Positions 16,887-25,572 are shown, counted from the first letter of the stretch. The stretch is 64,000 nt of DNA from Plantibacter sp. Leaf314 (GCF_001423185.1 NZ_LMOB01000001.1:2029889-2093888); one strand, 5' to 3'. The notes: generated from the letters alone by a model not told the origin. A program made the numbers and translations.

Positions 16887-18191
16887 TCATGATCGCGAGG
16901 ATGACCGCGACACGTGGAGTGAGGCGAGGATCATCAGCACGGCGAGCATGCCCGTCATCACCGAGGTGCCGACGACGAGGAGGAGGGTCACCGCGCTCAG
17001 CCCGAGGAGGACGGCGACCGTGATCCGACGACGGGAGCGTGTCGCGACCGGCATCGTGACCGCCTCGACACGCGCGAACACCGTGGCCACGGCGGCGGTC
17101 AGCCCGAGTGCTGCGGCGAGCCAGACCGGCCGGCCGAGCCACCAAGCGGCGCTGCTCGGTTCGGGGAGCACGACACCCGTGGTGAGTGCGAACACCGCGG
17201 ACGCCCCCGCCATCGCCAGCAGGACCGGCATGTGCCAGAGGTAGACCGTCATGGCCCGCGTGGTCACGAAGGCCGTTACGCTCGCGACCCGGGGTCGCCG
17301 GCTGAGCCGGGTCAGCCGCTCGCGCAGCAGCGAGAGCGGCGCCGTGTGTGCGACCCCGACGAGGAGGAGGGCGGCGGTCGGCGGATTGATGTTGGCGATG
17401 AGGTCGGCCGAGTACACCCCGACGCACCACAGGACGACGAGCACGACGACCGCCCCGGCACCGGCCGCGATCCGGACACGTTTGGCCAGCGCGTCGATCG
17501 AGCCGTCCGCCAGGAAGAACCCGAGCTGCTGGAGCGTGGTCCACACGAAGACGAGGTTGAGGAACCCGAGGGCGTCGACACCGGTGGACGCCCGCAGGAC
17601 GTCGACGAGGACGGCAGCGACGACGAGCGCCACGATGGCCCGCATCGGAGCGCGCTCATGGGCTGCGGCGAGCGCGGGCAGGAGTGCCTGGCAGAGCAGG
17701 AACACCGCGAGGAACCAGAGCGGCTGCCCGAACCGGAAGCCGGCGGTGGCGATGAGGTCGGCCGGCACGCCGGCCAGGGTCAGCATCGCGAGGGCCGCGG
17801 CCGTGCAGCCGATGGTGACGACCGCCGGGAGGAGGAGTCGGTGCAGCCGTGCCGCGACGAACGCCGAGGCCGGCACGCCTCGGGCCCGCTGCCGACGGAA
17901 GGCGAGGAGCCCAGCGAACCCGCCGATCACGAAGAAGAGCGGCATGACCTGCAGGACCCAGCTGAGCGGTGCGATCCACGCGGTGCCGTCGCTCGCGTTC
18001 GCGAACACCGGGCCGACGGAGGTCACCGTCACGCCGACCATCATCGCGTGGAGGACGACGACTCCGACGATGCAGCAGGCGCGGACGAGGTCGATGCCGG
18101 TGTCACGGGCGTTCGACGCGACGGCTGCGGGCGCGAGCCCTGGCCTGAGCGCGGGTCTGGCGGCCTGCGGTGGGGTGTGGGTGATGGCCAT
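16887..18191 (-). CDS. Membrane acyltransferase (acyltransferase 3 family)
   Basis: 434 residues with about 10-11 membrane helices. The N-terminal IDLVRACCIVGVVVLHAMM is the family signature, with the catalytic-type histidine in VLHA, and PLFFVIGGFAG follows; YLWHMPVLL lies near the C-terminal third. These enzymes move acyl groups from the cytoplasm onto cell-surface sugars or lipids. The neighbouring genes do not reveal the acceptor. The ribosome site (GAGGAGG) lies inside a perfect nine-base-pair hairpin (18198-18222), suggesting control of translation. Confidence 0.8.
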   Translation of the reverse strand: MAITHTPPQAARPALRPGLAPAAVASNARDTGIDLVRACCIVGVVVLHAMMVGVTVTSVGPVFANASDGTAWIAPLSWVLQVMPLFFVIGGFAGLLAFRRQRARGVPASAFVAARLHRLLLPAVVTIGCTAAALAMLTLAGVPADLIATAGFRFGQPLWFLAVFLLCQALLPALAAAHERAPMRAIVALVVAAVLVDVLRASTGVDALGFLNLVFVWTTLQQLGFFLADGSIDALAKRVRIAAGAGAVVVLVVLWCVGVYSADLIANINPPTAALLLVGVAHTAPLSLLRERLTRLSRRPRVASVTAFVTTRAMTVYLWHMPVLLAMAGASAVFALTTGVVLPEPSSAAWWLGRPVWLAAALGLTAAVATVFARVEAVTMPVATRSRRRITVAVLLGLSAVTLLLVVGTSVMTGMLAVLMILASLHVSRSSSRS

Positions 18192-18197
18192 GACGGT

Positions 18198-18222
18198 CCT
18201 CCTCGGTGACGGTCCGAGGAGG
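18198..18222 (-). promoter_or_regulatory. Hairpin that would hide the ribosome site of the acyltransferase
   Basis: On the minus strand the arms CCTCCTCGG and CCGAGGAGG pair perfectly over nine bases with a 7-base loop. The second arm contains the Shine-Dalgarno, six bases before the ATG at 18191. Such a fold would limit translation unless opened. Confidence 0.5.
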
Positions 18223-18312
18223 TTATGAACGCGGCATGGGCCGCCACATCACCCGGCGGTGTCGACCCGCCCCGTACCGGGGAGTGAGGTGGAGCGCCGA
18301 AGGCCGACCCGG

Positions 18313-18981
18313 TCAGGCGGGCGCGACGAGTCCGGTGTCGTAGGCGAAGATGACGGCCTGGACGCGGTCGCGGGCGCCGACCTTGGCGAGCACCTTGCCG
18401 ACGTGGGTCTTGACCGTCTGCTCGGCGATGAAGAGGCTCGCGGCGATCTCACTGTTGGAATGGCCGTTGCCGATGAGGACGAGCACTTCGCGTTCGCGGT
18501 CCGTGAGCTCCGCGAGCCGGGCGGCGCCCTGGCCGACCCGCGGCTTCTGCGCGGCGAACTGCGCGATCATCCGGCGGGTCACGCTCGGCGCCAACAGGGC
18601 GTCGCCGGCCGCGACGACCCGCACGGCGTGGACGAGGTCCTCGGGGAGCGCGTCCTTCAGCAGGAACCCGCTCGCACCGGCTTGGAGCGCGTCGTAGACG
18701 TAGTCGTCGATGTCGAAGGTGGTGAGCATGATGATCCTGGGGATCTTCGCCGCCGGATACGCCGGCCCGAGGATGCGTTTGGTCGCCTCGATCCCGTCCA
18801 TCTCGGGCATGCGCACGTCCATGAGGATCACGTCGGGGTCGAGGCGCGCGGACAGCTTCACGGCTTCCGCGCCGTTCGCCGCCTGACCGGTCACCCGGAT
18901 GCCCTCGTGCGCGTCGAGGAGGGCGCCGAACCCGGCGCGGACCATGGCCTGGTCGTCGGCGATGAGGACGTCGATGGTCAC
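18313..18981 (-). CDS. NarL/LuxR-family response regulator
   Basis: 222 residues from a GTG that overlaps the kinase stop (GTGA at 18978-18981). The receiver domain (about 1-120) has the acidic pair ADD, the phosphorylated aspartate D55 in VILMDVRMPE, and the conserved threonine/lysine (TTFD, KDALPE). A LuxR helix-turn-helix follows (about 155-215; ELTDREREVLVLIGNG and QTVKTHVGKVLAKV). It is the DNA-binding partner of the histidine kinase at 18978; the targets are unknown, perhaps this operon's envelope-related DedA gene. Confidence 0.92.
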   Translation of the reverse strand: MTIDVLIADDQAMVRAGFGALLDAHEGIRVTGQAANGAEAVKLSARLDPDVILMDVRMPEMDGIEATKRILGPAYPAAKIPRIIMLTTFDIDDYVYDALQAGASGFLLKDALPEDLVHAVRVVAAGDALLAPSVTRRMIAQFAAQKPRVGQGAARLAELTDREREVLVLIGNGHSNSEIAASLFIAEQTVKTHVGKVLAKVGARDRVQAVIFAYDTGLVAPA

Positions 18982-20228
18982 TGGCGGTCCTTCGTGAAGA
19001 CGGGTCGGGTGGAGGAGGTTGCGAAGCGCGATGGGGCCGGAGCGGCGACGGGCAGGGCCGCGACGACGAGCCAGCCGCCCTCGCCGTCCGGACCGGCGCT
19101 CAGGCTGCCGTCGAGGAGTGCGGCGCGTTCGAGCATGCCACGGAGCCCGTGTCCGGCCCCGTGCTCCCCAGCGGACCGGGCAGCCCCGTTGTGGATACGC
19201 AGGCGGACCGCATCGGGGTCGATGCCGACGGCCACCGTGACGCGCGCGCCGGGCGCGTGCCGCACCGCGTTGCTCATGGCCTCCTGGACGATGCGGAACG
19301 CCGCGATCTGGACGGATGGCGGGACGACGGTGTCGCCGGAGTCGCCCACCTCGAGGGTGATGTCGGCTCCCACTCGACGCAGCCCCTCCGCGAGGGCCGG
19401 AAGGTCGTCGATGCCCTGCTGCGGCGCGAGCTCGGCCGCCTGATCCTCCGTGCGCAGGACGCCGAGCAGGCGCCGCATCTCCACGAGCGACGCACGGGCG
19501 GTCGCCGCGATGTCGTCGAACTCGGCCGTGGCCTCGTCCGCGAGGCCCGGCACCCGGTACTTGGCGGTCGAGGCCTGCACCTGGATGACGGACATGCTGT
19601 GCGCGACGACGTCGTGCAGCTCTCGAGCGATCCGCGTGCGCTCCTCGACGAGCATCCGCCGGGACTGCTCGGCCGCCGAGACCTTTCGCTCCCGCGTGAG
19701 CTCCTCGCCGATGCGCACGCGCCCGGAGACGAGGAGCGCCACGAGGAACGCCACCGCGGCGATGGAGGACGCGACGATGAGGTCGGCGGCCATGGCGGTC
19801 GCGTCGGCCGCGGACGGGACGAGCAGCGCCGCGACGAGCGAGCCGGCGACGTTCACGAGCAGGGTGATGAGCCCGGGCAACCAGCCGTGCAGGAAGGTGA
19901 CGGCCCCGACGAGGACGGCGAACGCGATGAGCGCCGGCACCGACCACGGCCACGGCCAGACCGGGTCGTGATCGGCTGAGGCGACGAGCGGGAGCACGAA
20001 CGCGGCGGCGGAGAAGAGCGCGATCGCGACCCGGGGAAGCACGACGGAGAGGACCGGTGCGCCGCAGATCGCGGCTCCGAGGAGGAACGACGCCGGGAGC
20101 ACCGTGCCGTAGAGGAGACTCTGGATCGGGACGAGGACGCTGAGGAGGACCACCCCGACGCCCGCGAGGACGAAGAGGACGACGGCGCGGCGCGAGGGGT
20201 CGAGCGTCGTGCGGTCCATGAGGGTCAT
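18978..20228 (-). CDS. NarL-type sensor histidine kinase
   Basis: 416 residues. The first 170 residues hold about five to six membrane helices with little outside loop, so it probably senses a membrane state. The phosphoacceptor helix ARELHDVVAHSMSVIQVQAS carries H205 (HisKA_3 type), and the ATP-binding domain has AMSNAVRHAP and GHGLRGM motifs. The ATG at 20228 overlaps the DedA stop (ATGA), and the 3' end overlaps the regulator start, so DedA, kinase and regulator are translated as a coupled operon. The signal is not known. Confidence 0.9.
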   Translation of the reverse strand: MTLMDRTTLDPSRRAVVLFVLAGVGVVLLSVLVPIQSLLYGTVLPASFLLGAAICGAPVLSVVLPRVAIALFSAAAFVLPLVASADHDPVWPWPWSVPALIAFAVLVGAVTFLHGWLPGLITLLVNVAGSLVAALLVPSAADATAMAADLIVASSIAAVAFLVALLVSGRVRIGEELTRERKVSAAEQSRRMLVEERTRIARELHDVVAHSMSVIQVQASTAKYRVPGLADEATAEFDDIAATARASLVEMRRLLGVLRTEDQAAELAPQQGIDDLPALAEGLRRVGADITLEVGDSGDTVVPPSVQIAAFRIVQEAMSNAVRHAPGARVTVAVGIDPDAVRLRIHNGAARSAGEHGAGHGLRGMLERAALLDGSLSAGPDGEGGWLVVAALPVAAPAPSRFATSSTRPVFTKDRQ

Positions 20229-20905
20229 TCTCCCACCGGCACCAGCACCGACCGGGCGTCGGCCTCGGCGTCCTCCCCGGCGTCGCTCGCTGCAGTGGCC
20301 GCCGAACGCTCGCGGCGGCGTCGGCGGGCCGCGGTGACCCGGTCGACCACGAGGCCGAGGACCAGGGCGACCGCGACGCCGATGACGGAGCTGAGGAGCG
20401 GCTGGTCTGCGAAGAGCTTCCCGGCAACGATGCCGATGAGGGCGCTGTAGGCAGCCCAGGTCGCACCGCCGATGAGACTCAGCGGGACGAACCGCCGCCA
20501 CGGGTAGTGGAGCGCACCCGCGGTCATGTTGACGACGACGCGACCGACGGGGATGTAGCGCGCGCCGAGGATGAGCGGTGCACCGCGGTGGCCGAGGGCA
20601 CGGCCGGCCCGGTCGAATCCCTCGGCGATCCGCGGGCGACGCATCCAGGCGAAGCGGGTCGTGCCGACGCCCCGACCGATGAGGTAGGCGAGGTTGTCGC
20701 CGATCGCGGCACCCAGCGCCGCGACGACGACGAGGAGCGGCAGGTTGGATCCGCCGGTCGAGACCGCGACGGCCGCCGCGGCGACGAGCACCGTCTCACT
20801 CGGGACCGGTGGGAAGAAACCGTCGATCACGGCCACCGCGAACATCACCACGTACAGCCACGGCGAGGTCACTGCGGTGAGGATGAGTTCGTTGATGACG
20901 TCCAT
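20225..20905 (-). CDS. DedA-family membrane protein
   Basis: 226 residues. DedA proteins are polytopic and act as lipid carriers or transporters needed for envelope stability, including undecaprenyl-phosphate recycling in some members. Family motifs are FFPPVPSETVL near 30, GAAIGDNLAYLIGR near 65 and GARYIPVGRVVVNMTAG near 115; the basic C-terminus (ARRRRRER) faces the cytoplasm. First gene of an operon with a histidine kinase and response regulator, joined by ATGA overlap, so it may feed envelope information to, or be controlled by, that system. Confidence 0.88.
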   Translation of the reverse strand: MDVINELILTAVTSPWLYVVMFAVAVIDGFFPPVPSETVLVAAAAVAVSTGGSNLPLLVVVAALGAAIGDNLAYLIGRGVGTTRFAWMRRPRIAEGFDRAGRALGHRGAPLILGARYIPVGRVVVNMTAGALHYPWRRFVPLSLIGGATWAAYSALIGIVAGKLFADQPLLSSVIGVAVALVLGLVVDRVTAARRRRRERSAATAASDAGEDAEADARSVLVPVGE

Positions 20906-21017
20906 GCTTCGACGCTACGAAGCGGGCGGCGTCGCAGCATCACCCCGAGGTATCCGGTACCCCCTACCCCGGTGGTGTTCTGCGGCGCCGCCCGGACCAG
21001 CCCTCGGCGGACCGGAC

Positions 21018-22337
21018 TCAGTCGACGACGGCCGGGACCTTCGGTTCCGCGTGCCCGCGGGGTGAGAGCGCCTCGTGCGTGCTGATCTCGTAGGCGTTCT
21101 CGGCGTGGAGCACGACGTCGAGACCCTGGGCCTCCGTCTGGGCCGACACCCGGATGCCCATCGTCTTGTCGAGGACCTTCGCGAGCACCCAGGTGATGGA
21201 GAAGGTGTAGACGAAGACGGCGACGATCGCGAGGGCCTGCTTGCCGAGGAGGAGGAAGCCGCCACCGGCGAGGAGCCCCTCACCACCGCTGGGTGCGAGC
21301 GGCACCGCGAGGATGCCGATGAGGAGACCACCGACGACCCCGCCGACGAAGTGCAGGGCGGTGACGTCGAGCGCGTCGTCGAAGCCGAAGCGGACCTTGA
21401 GGCTGACGGCGAAGTAGCAGACGACCGCTGCGGCGGCACCGATCGCGAGCGAGCCCAGCGGGGTCACCGCACCGCAGGAGGGTGTGATGGCGACGAGCGC
21501 GGCGATCGCGCCGGAGCAGGCGCCGAGGGTCGACGGGTGTCCGTCGCGCAGCTTCTCGACGACGAGCCAGACGATGACGCCGGCGCAGGTCGCGGCGACG
21601 GTGTTGAAGACCGCGACGGCGGCGTTGTTGTCTGCGGCACCGAGCGCGCTGCCGTCGAAGCCGATCCAGCCGACGAAGAGCAGGCCCGCGCCGAGCAGGG
21701 TGAGCGGGAGGCTGTGCGCCTTCGGCTGCGAGGGGAAACCGTTGCGCTTGCCGAGGACGAGCGCGAGCGCGAGGGCCGCCACCCCGGAGTTGACGTGGAT
21801 GGCCGTGCTGCCGGCGTAGTCGATCGAGCCGATCGTGTTCGCGAGCCAGCCGCCCTGCACGCTGCCGTCGGCGGAGTCGAACGCGAAGACCCAGTGCGCG
21901 ACGGGGAAGTAGACGAGCGTCGACCAGACCCCCGCGAAGACCATCCATGCACTGAACTTCATGCGGCCGGCGGCGGCACCGGCGACGATCCCGATGGTGA
22001 GGCCGGCGAACATGAGGTGGAGGGCGGCGAGCGCGAGGGGCGGCAGGGCGCTCCCCTCCGGGGCGACGAGGAGCTGGCCGAGGCCGGGGTACTCGGTCGG
22101 GTCGCCGACGAGTCCGAGACCGCCGATGCTGTCGCCGAACACCATGGAGTAGCCGAACGCCACCCACAGGATCCCGACGAGGCAGAACGACGCGAAGATC
22201 ATCATCATCATGTTCATGGTGACGCGGCGGCTGACCATCCCGCCGTAGAACATGGCGAGGCCGGGCAGCATGAGTGCGACGGCGACCACCGCCGTCAGGA
22301 GCCATGCCGTGTTGCCCGCGATTGCAGCCGTGTCCAT
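21018..22337 (-). CDS. amt: Ammonium transporter, Amt family
   Basis: 439 residues, 11 predicted membrane helices, the size of a bacterial AmtB subunit (trimer in the cytoplasmic membrane). Signature stretches are MFYGGMVSRR near 35, the first pore histidine in AIHVNSGVAALA and the second in ALHFVGGVVGG. It imports ammonium or ammonia when nitrogen is scarce. No glnK follows, unlike in many genomes. The start at ATG 22337 (MDTAAIAGN) leaves out 21 unrelated residues. Upstream lie two TTTCAAT-type sites (22383 and 22417) that match those in front of the glutamine synthetase at 26934. Confidence 0.93.
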   Translation of the reverse strand: MDTAAIAGNTAWLLTAVVAVALMLPGLAMFYGGMVSRRVTMNMMMMIFASFCLVGILWVAFGYSMVFGDSIGGLGLVGDPTEYPGLGQLLVAPEGSALPPLALAALHLMFAGLTIGIVAGAAAGRMKFSAWMVFAGVWSTLVYFPVAHWVFAFDSADGSVQGGWLANTIGSIDYAGSTAIHVNSGVAALALALVLGKRNGFPSQPKAHSLPLTLLGAGLLFVGWIGFDGSALGAADNNAAVAVFNTVAATCAGVIVWLVVEKLRDGHPSTLGACSGAIAALVAITPSCGAVTPLGSLAIGAAAAVVCYFAVSLKVRFGFDDALDVTALHFVGGVVGGLLIGILAVPLAPSGGEGLLAGGGFLLLGKQALAIVAVFVYTFSITWVLAKVLDKTMGIRVSAQTEAQGLDVVLHAENAYEISTHEALSPRGHAEPKVPAVVD

Positions 22338-22382
22338 TCGGACCTCCAGGGTTCGCGCGGGATCCGAAACGGACGACCGCAT

Positions 22383-22435
22383 TTTCAATAGGTCATCCAA
22401 TTGTCGCGACGACCGGTTTCAATGCAGTATCGAAT
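22383..22435 (-). promoter_or_regulatory. Nitrogen-type operator pair upstream of amt
   Basis: Site 22417-22435 is TTTCAAT-N5-ATCGAAT, a near palindrome. A weaker site with one clear half (TTTCAAT) starts at 22383, 34 bp earlier. The same motif and spacing occur before the glutamine synthetase (26977 and 27012). The form resembles AmtR boxes of corynebacteria (TTTCTAT-type arms) but is not identical. Confidence 0.6.
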
Positions 22436-22454
22436 CCGTTTCGTGTTCGTTACA

Positions 22455-22631
22455 TCAGAGGGGCCAGTCGTCGGGGTGCCGGAACGGAACGGCGACGACC
22501 TGCACGTCGTCCTCGTAGGTAAGACGCTTCTCGGATAGTCGACCACTGGCATGCAGGCCGTTCGCCATCGCGAACACCCCGGGGTACCGCCCGTGCCGAT
22601 TCGGAACGGCGCTCTGGAATCGGACGAACAT
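22455..22631 (-). CDS. Small conserved-type protein, 58 residues, unknown function
   Basis: From ATG 22631 the frame reads MFVRFQSAVPNRHGRYPG, then VFAMANGLHASGRLSE, and ends HPDDWPL. The start strongly resembles a family of small actinobacterial proteins that begin with M-[FY]-[VI]-RFQ and contain a GVFxLANGL-like motif; those I recall are often somewhat longer, so this may be a short or C-terminally changed member. No membrane segment or enzyme motif. It sits upstream of amt, its stop 20 bp from the amt operator, and downstream of the phosphoribosyltransferase on the same strand. Confidence 0.55.
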   Translation of the reverse strand: MFVRFQSAVPNRHGRYPGVFAMANGLHASGRLSEKRLTYEDDVQVVAVPFRHPDDWPL

Positions 22632-22728
22632 GGTTCGACCATACGCATGAACGCCAGTGCGCTGGCGGAGAGGTCCAGCTCCCTGTCAGGTGCGGGTCGC
22701 CCTTCCCGCTTCGATCAACCGGCGCCGA

Positions 22729-23265
22729 TCAGTGGAGGTCGGTCCGCGTCACGAGCGAGCGGATCGGCGGCAGCCTGTGCCGCGCGGCGTCATCCGCTTC
22801 ATCGACGATGGCGGTCAGCGACACGACCTTGGCCCCGCCCGCCTTCGCGAGCTGCGAGACGGTCAGGGCCTGGCTTCCGGTTTCCACCCAGTCATCGACC
22901 AGCACCAGTCGAGCCCCGGGTTCCAGGTGATCCCTGCGTACCGACAACGTCTGTCGGCGTCCCCGGTAGTCGGCCTCGGTCTGTTTGCTGATCAACGAGC
23001 CAGGGAACAGGGCACCGTCCTTTCTGACGGCTACGAACCCGATGCCCAATCTGACCGCCACTGCCGGCGCCAGAACAAAGCCGCGTGACTCGATACCGAC
23101 GATGGCGTCAGGCCGATCGCGCTCTGCGAGAGCAGCCAAGGCGTTGACGATGGCACCGAGCGCCTTCGGATCGCGCAACATGCTCCACACGTCTGCCTCG
23201 CCCTCGATCCAACGGAAGTGTGCCAGCATGTGCCGGCGTCCCTGCGCGACCTCGTCTTGCGTCAT
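22729..23265 (-). CDS. Phosphoribosyltransferase (adenine phosphoribosyltransferase-like)
   Basis: 178 residues. Type I PRTase fold with the PRPP-binding motif RLVLVDDWVETGSQ near 120-133 and the upstream IVGIESRGFVLAPAVAVRLG typical of Apt proteins. It would convert adenine, or a related base, plus PRPP to the nucleotide. Two points are odd: the PRPP loop has W and E at positions that are usually L/A and T (VDDWVETG versus VDDLLATG), so base specificity may differ. It is a stand-alone gene; a likely hypothetical gene follows it at 22631. Confidence 0.78.
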   Translation of the reverse strand: MTQDEVAQGRRHMLAHFRWIEGEADVWSMLRDPKALGAIVNALAALAERDRPDAIVGIESRGFVLAPAVAVRLGIGFVAVRKDGALFPGSLISKQTEADYRGRRQTLSVRRDHLEPGARLVLVDDWVETGSQALTVSQLAKAGGAKVVSLTAIVDEADDAARHRLPPIRSLVTRTDLH

Positions 23266-23398
23266 TGAACGAACGTAACGAGGCCAAGTCCGGACGAAGC
23301 GCTCACGCGCCCGGTGAGCTCACTCTGCTCGCGTCGGTGGAGCCCGCCGACCCGCACCGACTGTCACGCCCACCGATGCCGCGGCATAGGCTGCTCGC

Positions 23399-23647
23399 AT
23401 GGTCAAGGCGAACGATCCGGAGTACCGGACACCACGACTGGTGCTGGGATGGACGTGGGCCGCTCTCGGCATCGGGCAACTCGCACTCAGGGTGTCTCCC
23501 GACGCAGACAGTCATGGCTCGCTGCACTGGGTCATCCTGGGCGTCCTGCAGGTCGTCCTGGGCGCGGTCATCGTGATCCAGGCGTGGAGACTCCCGAAAC
23601 CTCCACCCGTCGAGGCGGCCCGAACCGACGACGGAGGTGAGGGATGA
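23399..23647 (+). CDS. Small two-helix membrane protein, unknown function
   Basis: 82 residues, ATG at 23399. Two hydrophobic segments (about 15-32 and 43-63) are linked by a polar loop; the C-terminus is charged (EAARTDDGGEG). No family recognised. It lies alone between the phosphoribosyltransferase, divergent from it by 133 bp, and the TetR gene. The reading frame has normal high-GC third positions, which supports coding. Confidence 0.5.
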   Translation: MVKANDPEYRTPRLVLGWTWAALGIGQLALRVSPDADSHGSLHWVILGVLQVVLGAVIVIQAWRLPKPPPVEAARTDDGGEG

Positions 23648-23770
23648 CCCGCGCCCGCACGATCTGGTCGTGCAGGTCTCGCTCGCGCTGACGGTCATGA
23701 CCACGAGCCTGCGGTCCCGCCACGGGGGCGGCCAGGTGCACACCCGACCCGACGACGAGCCGCCGACGCG

Positions 23771-24514
23771 TTAGTCGACAGCGACGGCGAGGTTCAGCGC
23801 CAGGGCGTCGCGCTCCACGTCGGCGAGCGCCGCACGGTCGACGAGGAGGCTGTGCACGGTCGCGGCCGCCGTCCGGCGGGCGAAGGCCCGGATGCGGTCC
23901 GCGTCGCCCGCACCTTCGGCGGCCTCGACCGGCGGGTACTGGGCGGCGATGTCGCCGGAGCCGTAGCGGTAGGCCTTCTGCATGCCCTCGTTCGCGTGGA
24001 GCGCCGCGGCCGCCGCCCACTCCGGCGTCTCGCTGCCGCCCAGGATGAGCACGCCCTGCTCGACGCCGTCGCGGAGGAGCCCGGCGATGAAGGTGAAGAG
24101 CGCGCGGTAGTCGTCCCAGAACGAAGCGAGGTCGTCGGGGTGCTCCGCCGCGAGCCGCTCGATCTCGTTGTAGTCGAAAGGCGCCTCGCAGATGGCGACA
24201 CCGTCCTCGTACAGCACCCGGTACAGCTTCGCGGGGGTCTCGGCCTCGATCGAGCCGAGGGCCTCCGCAGCGCCGACCGACTGGCGGTTCGAGGCGGCGG
24301 TCGCCCGCAGCACCTCACGCTTGTTCGCGAACCAGTAGTACAGCGACGACTGCTTCATCCCGCACGCTTCGGCGAGCATCGTCATGCTCGTGCGCTCGTA
24401 GCCGCGCTCGGCGAACAACCGGGTCGCGACCTGGATGATCTCCTCGCGCGGATCCTCGGTGGCGATCCCGCTCGCTCGCGGACGGCCCGGCGATGCTCCT
24501 GTGCGGCCGGCCAT
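23771..24514 (-). CDS. TetR-family regulator, AmtR-like
   Basis: 247 residues. The DNA-binding part (about 20-75) reads DPREEIIQVATRLFAERGY and ACGMKQSSLYYWFANKREVL. The run from NPREEI/DPREEI to the recognition helix (RQASLYYHF in AmtR, KQSSLYYWF here) resembles C. glutamicum AmtR, the nitrogen repressor of amt and glutamine genes, from memory. Last gene of the run glutamine synthetase-hydrolase-TetR, 54 bp after the hydrolase stop. It is the best local candidate for the protein that binds the TTTCRAT-N5-RTYGAAA sites before amt and the glutamine synthetase. The link is inference. Confidence 0.8.
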   Translation of the reverse strand: MAGRTGASPGRPRASGIATEDPREEIIQVATRLFAERGYERTSMTMLAEACGMKQSSLYYWFANKREVLRATAASNRQSVGAAEALGSIEAETPAKLYRVLYEDGVAICEAPFDYNEIERLAAEHPDDLASFWDDYRALFTFIAGLLRDGVEQGVLILGGSETPEWAAAAALHANEGMQKAYRYGSGDIAAQYPPVEAAEGAGDADRIRAFARRTAAATVHSLLVDRAALADVERDALALNLAVAVD

Positions 24515-24568
24515 CGATCACCACTCCCTGCTCGCGGACACCTCCGCCAATCCTACGGGCGGGCGGCC

Positions 24569-25567
24569 TCAGCGATCCGCGAGCAGCTCACGCATCGCGG
24601 CCTCGATCACGGCCGTCTCAGCGGCCCGCACCCCGGGTCGCCCGGCGACATGGCCGAGGTCGGACGAGATGACCCGCACCTCGCTCCGAGACATCATCGC
24701 CGACTCGAGCACGTTGTCGTCGACGGTGAAGTAGAGGTCGGTCGACGACGGCATCACGATGCTCCGCGCACGCACCCCACCGAGCGCTGCAGCGAGACCG
24801 CCCTCGACTCCCCGTCCTGGATCCGCCTGCTGCCAGGTGCGCAGCATGGCGAGCAGGTCGTTCGCGTCCCACCGCTCGTGGTCGGCTGCCCAATCCTCGA
24901 GAAGGGCGGCGACGTCGGGATAGCCGAGCTCGCGGTACACGCCGTCGCGGAAGAAGGCCTGCGAGTACGCCCAGCCCGCGTAGACCGTCCCGAAGGCGCG
25001 AAGTCCGGCGCGCGGCGGGACCGCGTATCGACCGCCCTCGAACACCGGGTCGGCTCGGAGAGCGGCCTCGACACCCGCCAGGAAGACCGCGTTGTGCGGG
25101 GAGCAGCGGGCGGCACCGGCGATGGGGAGGAACGCGTCGACGAATGCCGGATACCGGACCGCCCACTCGTAGGCCTGCAGCGCCCCCATCGACCAGCCGG
25201 CGATCAGCCGCCAGCGCCGCACGCCGAGCCGCTCGGCCAGCCGGTGTTGCGCGCGCACGTTGTCGCCGATCGACACCGTGGGGAACGCGGCCCCGTGCAC
25301 CTCCGCGGCGGCGTTCGACGGTGAGGTCGAGACGCCGTTGCCGAACAGGTCCACTGACACGATGAACCACTCCGCCGGATCGAGCGCCCGCCCTGAGCCG
25401 ATCCACGGTTCTGCGCTCGCGTGCGTGCCCGTGTAGTAGCTCGGGACCAGCACCGCGTTGTCGCCGGCGGCGTTCAGCACACCGTGCGTCGTGTACGCGA
25501 GCCGGGCCTCGGGGAGGTCCGCGCCGGACTCCAGCGCGAACCTCCCGAGGTCGAGGACCTGGTGCAT
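24569..25567 (-). CDS. Alpha/beta hydrolase, homoserine acetyltransferase-like fold
   Basis: 332 residues. The nucleophile elbow GWSMGALQAYEWA places the serine at S126, the acid is in MPSSTDLYF and the histidine in SDLGHVAG, so the triad is complete. The fold follows the MetX family, yet several members of this branch act as hydrolases on esters or amides instead. It starts 5 bp after the glutamine synthetase stop, hence the same transcript, and precedes the AmtR-like regulator. The context suggests a role in releasing ammonia or amine nitrogen from an organic compound; that is a guess. A true MetX role is less likely because no methionine gene is near. Confidence 0.75.
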   Translation of the reverse strand: MHQVLDLGRFALESGADLPEARLAYTTHGVLNAAGDNAVLVPSYYTGTHASAEPWIGSGRALDPAEWFIVSVDLFGNGVSTSPSNAAAEVHGAAFPTVSIGDNVRAQHRLAERLGVRRWRLIAGWSMGALQAYEWAVRYPAFVDAFLPIAGAARCSPHNAVFLAGVEAALRADPVFEGGRYAVPPRAGLRAFGTVYAGWAYSQAFFRDGVYRELGYPDVAALLEDWAADHERWDANDLLAMLRTWQQADPGRGVEGGLAAALGGVRARSIVMPSSTDLYFTVDDNVLESAMMSRSEVRVISSDLGHVAGRPGVRAAETAVIEAAMRELLADR

Positions 25568-25572
25568 CGGGA

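Noticed and set aside
23644..23770. Short plus-strand frames after the small membrane protein
   Set aside because: No ribosome site or recognisable sequence in about 120 bp.
24569..25567. MetX homoserine O-acetyltransferase
   Set aside because: Fold and triad fit, but the gene is in a nitrogen operon without any methionine gene, so only the fold is claimed.
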